A stretch of 17,692 nucleotides of DNA, from the NCBI GenBank assembly GCA_024276455.1, contig JAJRXE010000063.1, forward strand, positions 1-17,692, read 5' to 3'. The notes under the pieces were generated by a model that worked only from the letters and a program-made list of their open reading frames with translations, did not search any database and was not told the origin of the DNA. A program made the translations under genes and the position numbers. Shown here in pieces: positions 15,687 to 17,692 of this stretch (positions are counted from its first letter, which is position 1; each line of letters begins with the position of its first letter). This DNA is from Calditrichota bacterium (GTDB lineage Bacteria; Calditrichota; Calditrichia; RBG-13-44-9).

Positions 15687-17189
15687 TTAACGCTCCGGTG
15701 TCCAGTCATCCGGCGCCCCCATTGGTACAACGGGATTTTCTTCCAGGCTCTTTCGGAATCCCCCCACCTGCTCGACCATGATGTATTGTAGCCAGCCATT
15801 GTACGGTTCGGCAACATTGCGCTCTTCGCGCGGGTCGGTAACCAGGTTGACTAGTTTTGGTATGGTCGAGAAGGGCTGACGAGTGTGGTATTTCGTTGGT
15901 TGCCAGGCAAAGTGGGCTTTCCAGGTACGCCACTTCCAGGCCGTAAGTTGATTGCCGACATAGATGACGAAGCCTTCTCGTGCCGACTTTTGGGTTTTGC
16001 CTAAAAAGAATGCGCTGTGATCCACGCCATCGATGACCCGGTCATCCGGTACCTTCGCATCGGTCAGGCCGGCCAGAGTCGGAAACATGTCAACAATATG
16101 CACGATCTCGTCGCTGGCCCGGCCAGCCGGAATATGCCCGGGCCAGCGGACCATAAAGGGAGTGCGAATGCCACCTTCCATGGCGGTGAAATAGGTACCT
16201 CGCCAGGGACCGGTCCAGCCGGTGTATTCCCCATTGCCATTATCGGGATGCTCAACGCCGTTGTCGGCAGTGAAGACGACAATGGTGTTGTCGGCGATGC
16301 CGAGGCGATCCAGCGCTTTGAGCATTTGCCCCAGGTAATGGTCGGTTTGCAAGATCAGATCAGCATAGAAGCCGTGACCGCTTTTACCCTCGAAATCCGG
16401 GTGAGGCAACACGGGAAAGTGTAGGGCCAGCAGGGGTACATAGACAAAGAAGGGTTTCTTTTCCTTGACCTTGCGCTCCATGAAATCAATGGCACGCCGG
16501 GTCAGTTCGGCATCGACCAAACGCCGCTCGTCCGGCGTGAACACCCGCACTTTTTTCGGTTCCTGGCCGCGTTTGCCCTCCAGTAGCCAGGGGGTAAAGT
16601 CATAGAGCTTTTTGGCCTCGGCGGCGTCTTTTACGCTGGAAAAGCGAATCATCTCTTCTTTCGCCGCCCAGAGACTCTCATCGGTGTTGGGAATGCCGTA
16701 CCACTCGTCGAAACCCTGGTCGGTGGGAAAGCGTCCCGGGGTCTGCCCCAGGTGCCACTTACCGAAGATGGCGGTGGCATAGCCGGCCTCAGAAAACGAT
16801 TCAGCTATGGTTTGTTCCCAAGGCACCAAACCGTACAGTTGCTCTCCGATGGGAATGGCGTAGGTGCCGCTGCGGATGGAGAAGCGGCCGGTCATCAGCG
16901 CCGAACGGCTGGGTGTGCATTGCGCCTCAGTGTTAAAGTTGGTCAGGCGCAGCCCTTCGTCGGCCAGTTTGTCGATGTTGGGCGTGGGCGCACCGCGGAC
17001 GATCCCGCCGCCATAGCAACCGTAATCGCCCCAACCGGTGTTGTCAGTCATGATAAAGAGAATGTTGGGCTGGCCGTCACTGGCCGCGCTGGCCGCCGGT
17101 GTGAAGCACAGCATTATAACAGAGGCAACAAAAAATGCCAGGACAAAACGAAAGCTGAGCACAGCTTCGTTTTTCCGATACTTAGACAT
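15687..17189 (-). CDS. Secreted type I arylsulfatase
   Basis: A 500-residue sulfatase that hydrolyses sulfate esters, exported by a signal peptide (about 1-36, ending ASAAS). CTPSR (91-95) is the motif in which the Cys becomes formylglycine, so a maturation enzyme encoded elsewhere is needed. Other active-site elements are TDN (48-50) for metal, GKWHLG (143-148), LHFP near 256-259 and TADN (307-310). The first metal motif is DN where many sulfatases have DD, a variant I recall in a subfamily with GWGDYG-CYGGG. The natural substrate cannot be read from sequence. aaggag lies 6 nt before ATG 17189. The DUF4136 lipoprotein follows after 18 bp and the antiporter further on; a second sulfatase lies upstream. 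Confidence 0.95.
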   Translation of the reverse strand: MSKYRKNEAVLSFRFVLAFFVASVIMLCFTPAASAASDGQPNILFIMTDNTGWGDYGCYGGGIVRGAPTPNIDKLADEGLRLTNFNTEAQCTPSRSALMTGRFSIRSGTYAIPIGEQLYGLVPWEQTIAESFSEAGYATAIFGKWHLGQTPGRFPTDQGFDEWYGIPNTDESLWAAKEEMIRFSSVKDAAEAKKLYDFTPWLLEGKRGQEPKKVRVFTPDERRLVDAELTRRAIDFMERKVKEKKPFFVYVPLLALHFPVLPHPDFEGKSGHGFYADLILQTDHYLGQMLKALDRLGIADNTIVVFTADNGVEHPDNGNGEYTGWTGPWRGTYFTAMEGGIRTPFMVRWPGHIPAGRASDEIVHIVDMFPTLAGLTDAKVPDDRVIDGVDHSAFFLGKTQKSAREGFVIYVGNQLTAWKWRTWKAHFAWQPTKYHTRQPFSTIPKLVNLVTDPREERNVAEPYNGWLQYIMVEQVGGFRKSLEENPVVPMGAPDDWTPER

Positions 17190-17340
17190 GATATACTCCT
17201 TATGTTAGTTCATGTTTATTTATGGTTCTTCAAGTAATTATCTACCTTGTGACATCCCGATGGATTTTCATGGGGCGCCTGTTCTGCATAACCCTGAAAA
17301 TCATTGCCGTGCTTGCTGTTGAGAGGGTTGGTGCCTTTTC
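17190..17340. other. Upstream region of the arylsulfatase operon
   Basis: This stretch holds the sulfatase ribosome binding site and an AT-rich part (17,195-17,240), where a promoter for the sulfatase operon should lie. I see no clear -35/-10 pair and no gene. It follows directly after the decayed amidohydrolase end. Confidence 0.35.
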
Positions 17341-17588
17341 TCAAGCGAGTAAACTTTTCCCCCAAACACCAATCACCCGGACCCATATGTCTTTCAGCGG
17401 GCACTTTATAAGAGTCTTGCTCCGGCACAGTGAAATCCGCCATTTTTCCCGATGTAAATCTGCCGATTCGTTTCCCATAAGAATGGCGTAAGCGGTATCG
17501 ATGGTAATGGCCCGCAGCGCGCTTGTTCCGGAGAAATACGCGCTTCGGGTCGTGGTGCCTTGCCGCTTTCAGTGCGCCGAACGGCAGT
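17341..17588 (-). pseudogene. C-terminal remnant of a YtcJ-like amidohydrolase, broken by several indels
   Basis: Three reading frames each carry part of one recognisable protein end. The first reads TAVRRTESGK...RISPEQ. After two extra bases (a repeated gc) comes ALRAITIDTAYAILMGNE. After one lost base comes IGRFTSGKMADFTVPEQDSYKVPA, and after another shift LKDIWVRVIGVWGK, with the stop at 17341-17343. In order, these match the conserved end of the amidohydrolase-3/YtcJ family (ALRA-TI-AAY, then IGS-EPGK-ADF, then D-P--VP, then LKDI-V). With at least three indels and no 5' part, it cannot encode an enzyme. It starts right at the end of a sulfatase frame, suggesting that an earlier rearrangement removed its first 80-85 percent. 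Confidence 0.8.
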
Positions 17589-17692
17589 TATTCGATGGAT
17601 CCCGCCTCCCTGAAGGACTGCATCACCTCGTCGAGATTAAACGAGGCCGGTTTCTGCCGCGGCGGATAGTCCTTGAAGGTCGAGATCATCTC
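17588..17692 (-). CDS. C-terminal end of a second arylsulfatase (continues beyond the window)
   Basis: The frame is open from the window edge to a TAA at 17588-17590 and encodes 34 residues. These include FKDYPPRQKPASFNLDEVM, the typical tail of arylsulfatase A-type enzymes (F-K-PPRQKPASFN). It is therefore a second sulfatase next to the complete one, with only its end visible. The catalytic part lies outside the window, so activity cannot be judged. The end reads intact and is followed at once by amidohydrolase debris. Confidence 0.8.
   Translation of the reverse strand, partial: EMISTFKDYPPRQKPASFNLDEVMQSFREAGSIE

Noticed and set aside
17216..17443. A 75-codon minus-strand frame taken as a small gene.
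   Set aside because: Its first part is one fragment of the amidohydrolase remnant, with the neighbouring fragments in other frames, and the rest is non-coding.

Overview
The window reads as chromosomal DNA of a Gram-negative bacterium with an outer membrane. The evidence is a TolC-type lipoprotein channel, a tripartite RND pump, several lipoprotein signal peptides and a protein with a possible outer-membrane beta-barrel end. Every gene I can support lies on the minus strand. Spacers are AT-rich and carry short quasi-repeated words, a style I associate with Calditrichota/FCB-type environmental genomes, but the lineage is a weak inference.

Left block (about 117-10,727, transcribed right to left): a heavy-metal resistance operon. 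A sigma70-like promoter and a czrO-like operator precede an ArsR/SmtB-family metal sensor. Then follow a small secreted Cys/His protein, a CzcC-like outer-membrane factor, a CzcB-like lipoprotein adaptor, a CzcA/CusA-like RND pump, a PII-like protein of the type found beside CzcA pumps, a membrane-anchored TPR protein, and a P1B ATPase with SPC and HEGST motifs. The sensor would release the operator when zinc, cadmium, cobalt or lead is in excess. The ATPase moves metal from cytoplasm to periplasm, and the RND system carries it across the outer membrane. The pump gene carries a single in-frame TAG in an otherwise continuous 1035-residue frame, so the sequenced copy is either a very recent nonsense mutant or contains a base error.

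Middle (10,918-13,110): a 500-residue secreted protein of unknown function, with a Vps62-like central part and a possible beta-barrel C-terminus. It is followed by about 660 bp of decayed coding sequence, including the C-terminal end of a PAP2-like phosphatase and a second frameshifted remnant.

Right block (13,111-17,692): a KefB-type cation:proton antiporter with an RCK domain, a short GAP/LysE-like membrane protein, a DUF4136 lipoprotein and a complete secreted arylsulfatase, closely spaced as an operon. Upstream lies the C-terminal remnant of a YtcJ-like amidohydrolase broken by at least three indels. It abuts the last 34 codons of a second arylsulfatase that runs off the window. Decayed genes on both sides of this block suggest that it was acquired or reshuffled.

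I see no tRNA, rRNA, CRISPR array, transposase or integrase in the window.
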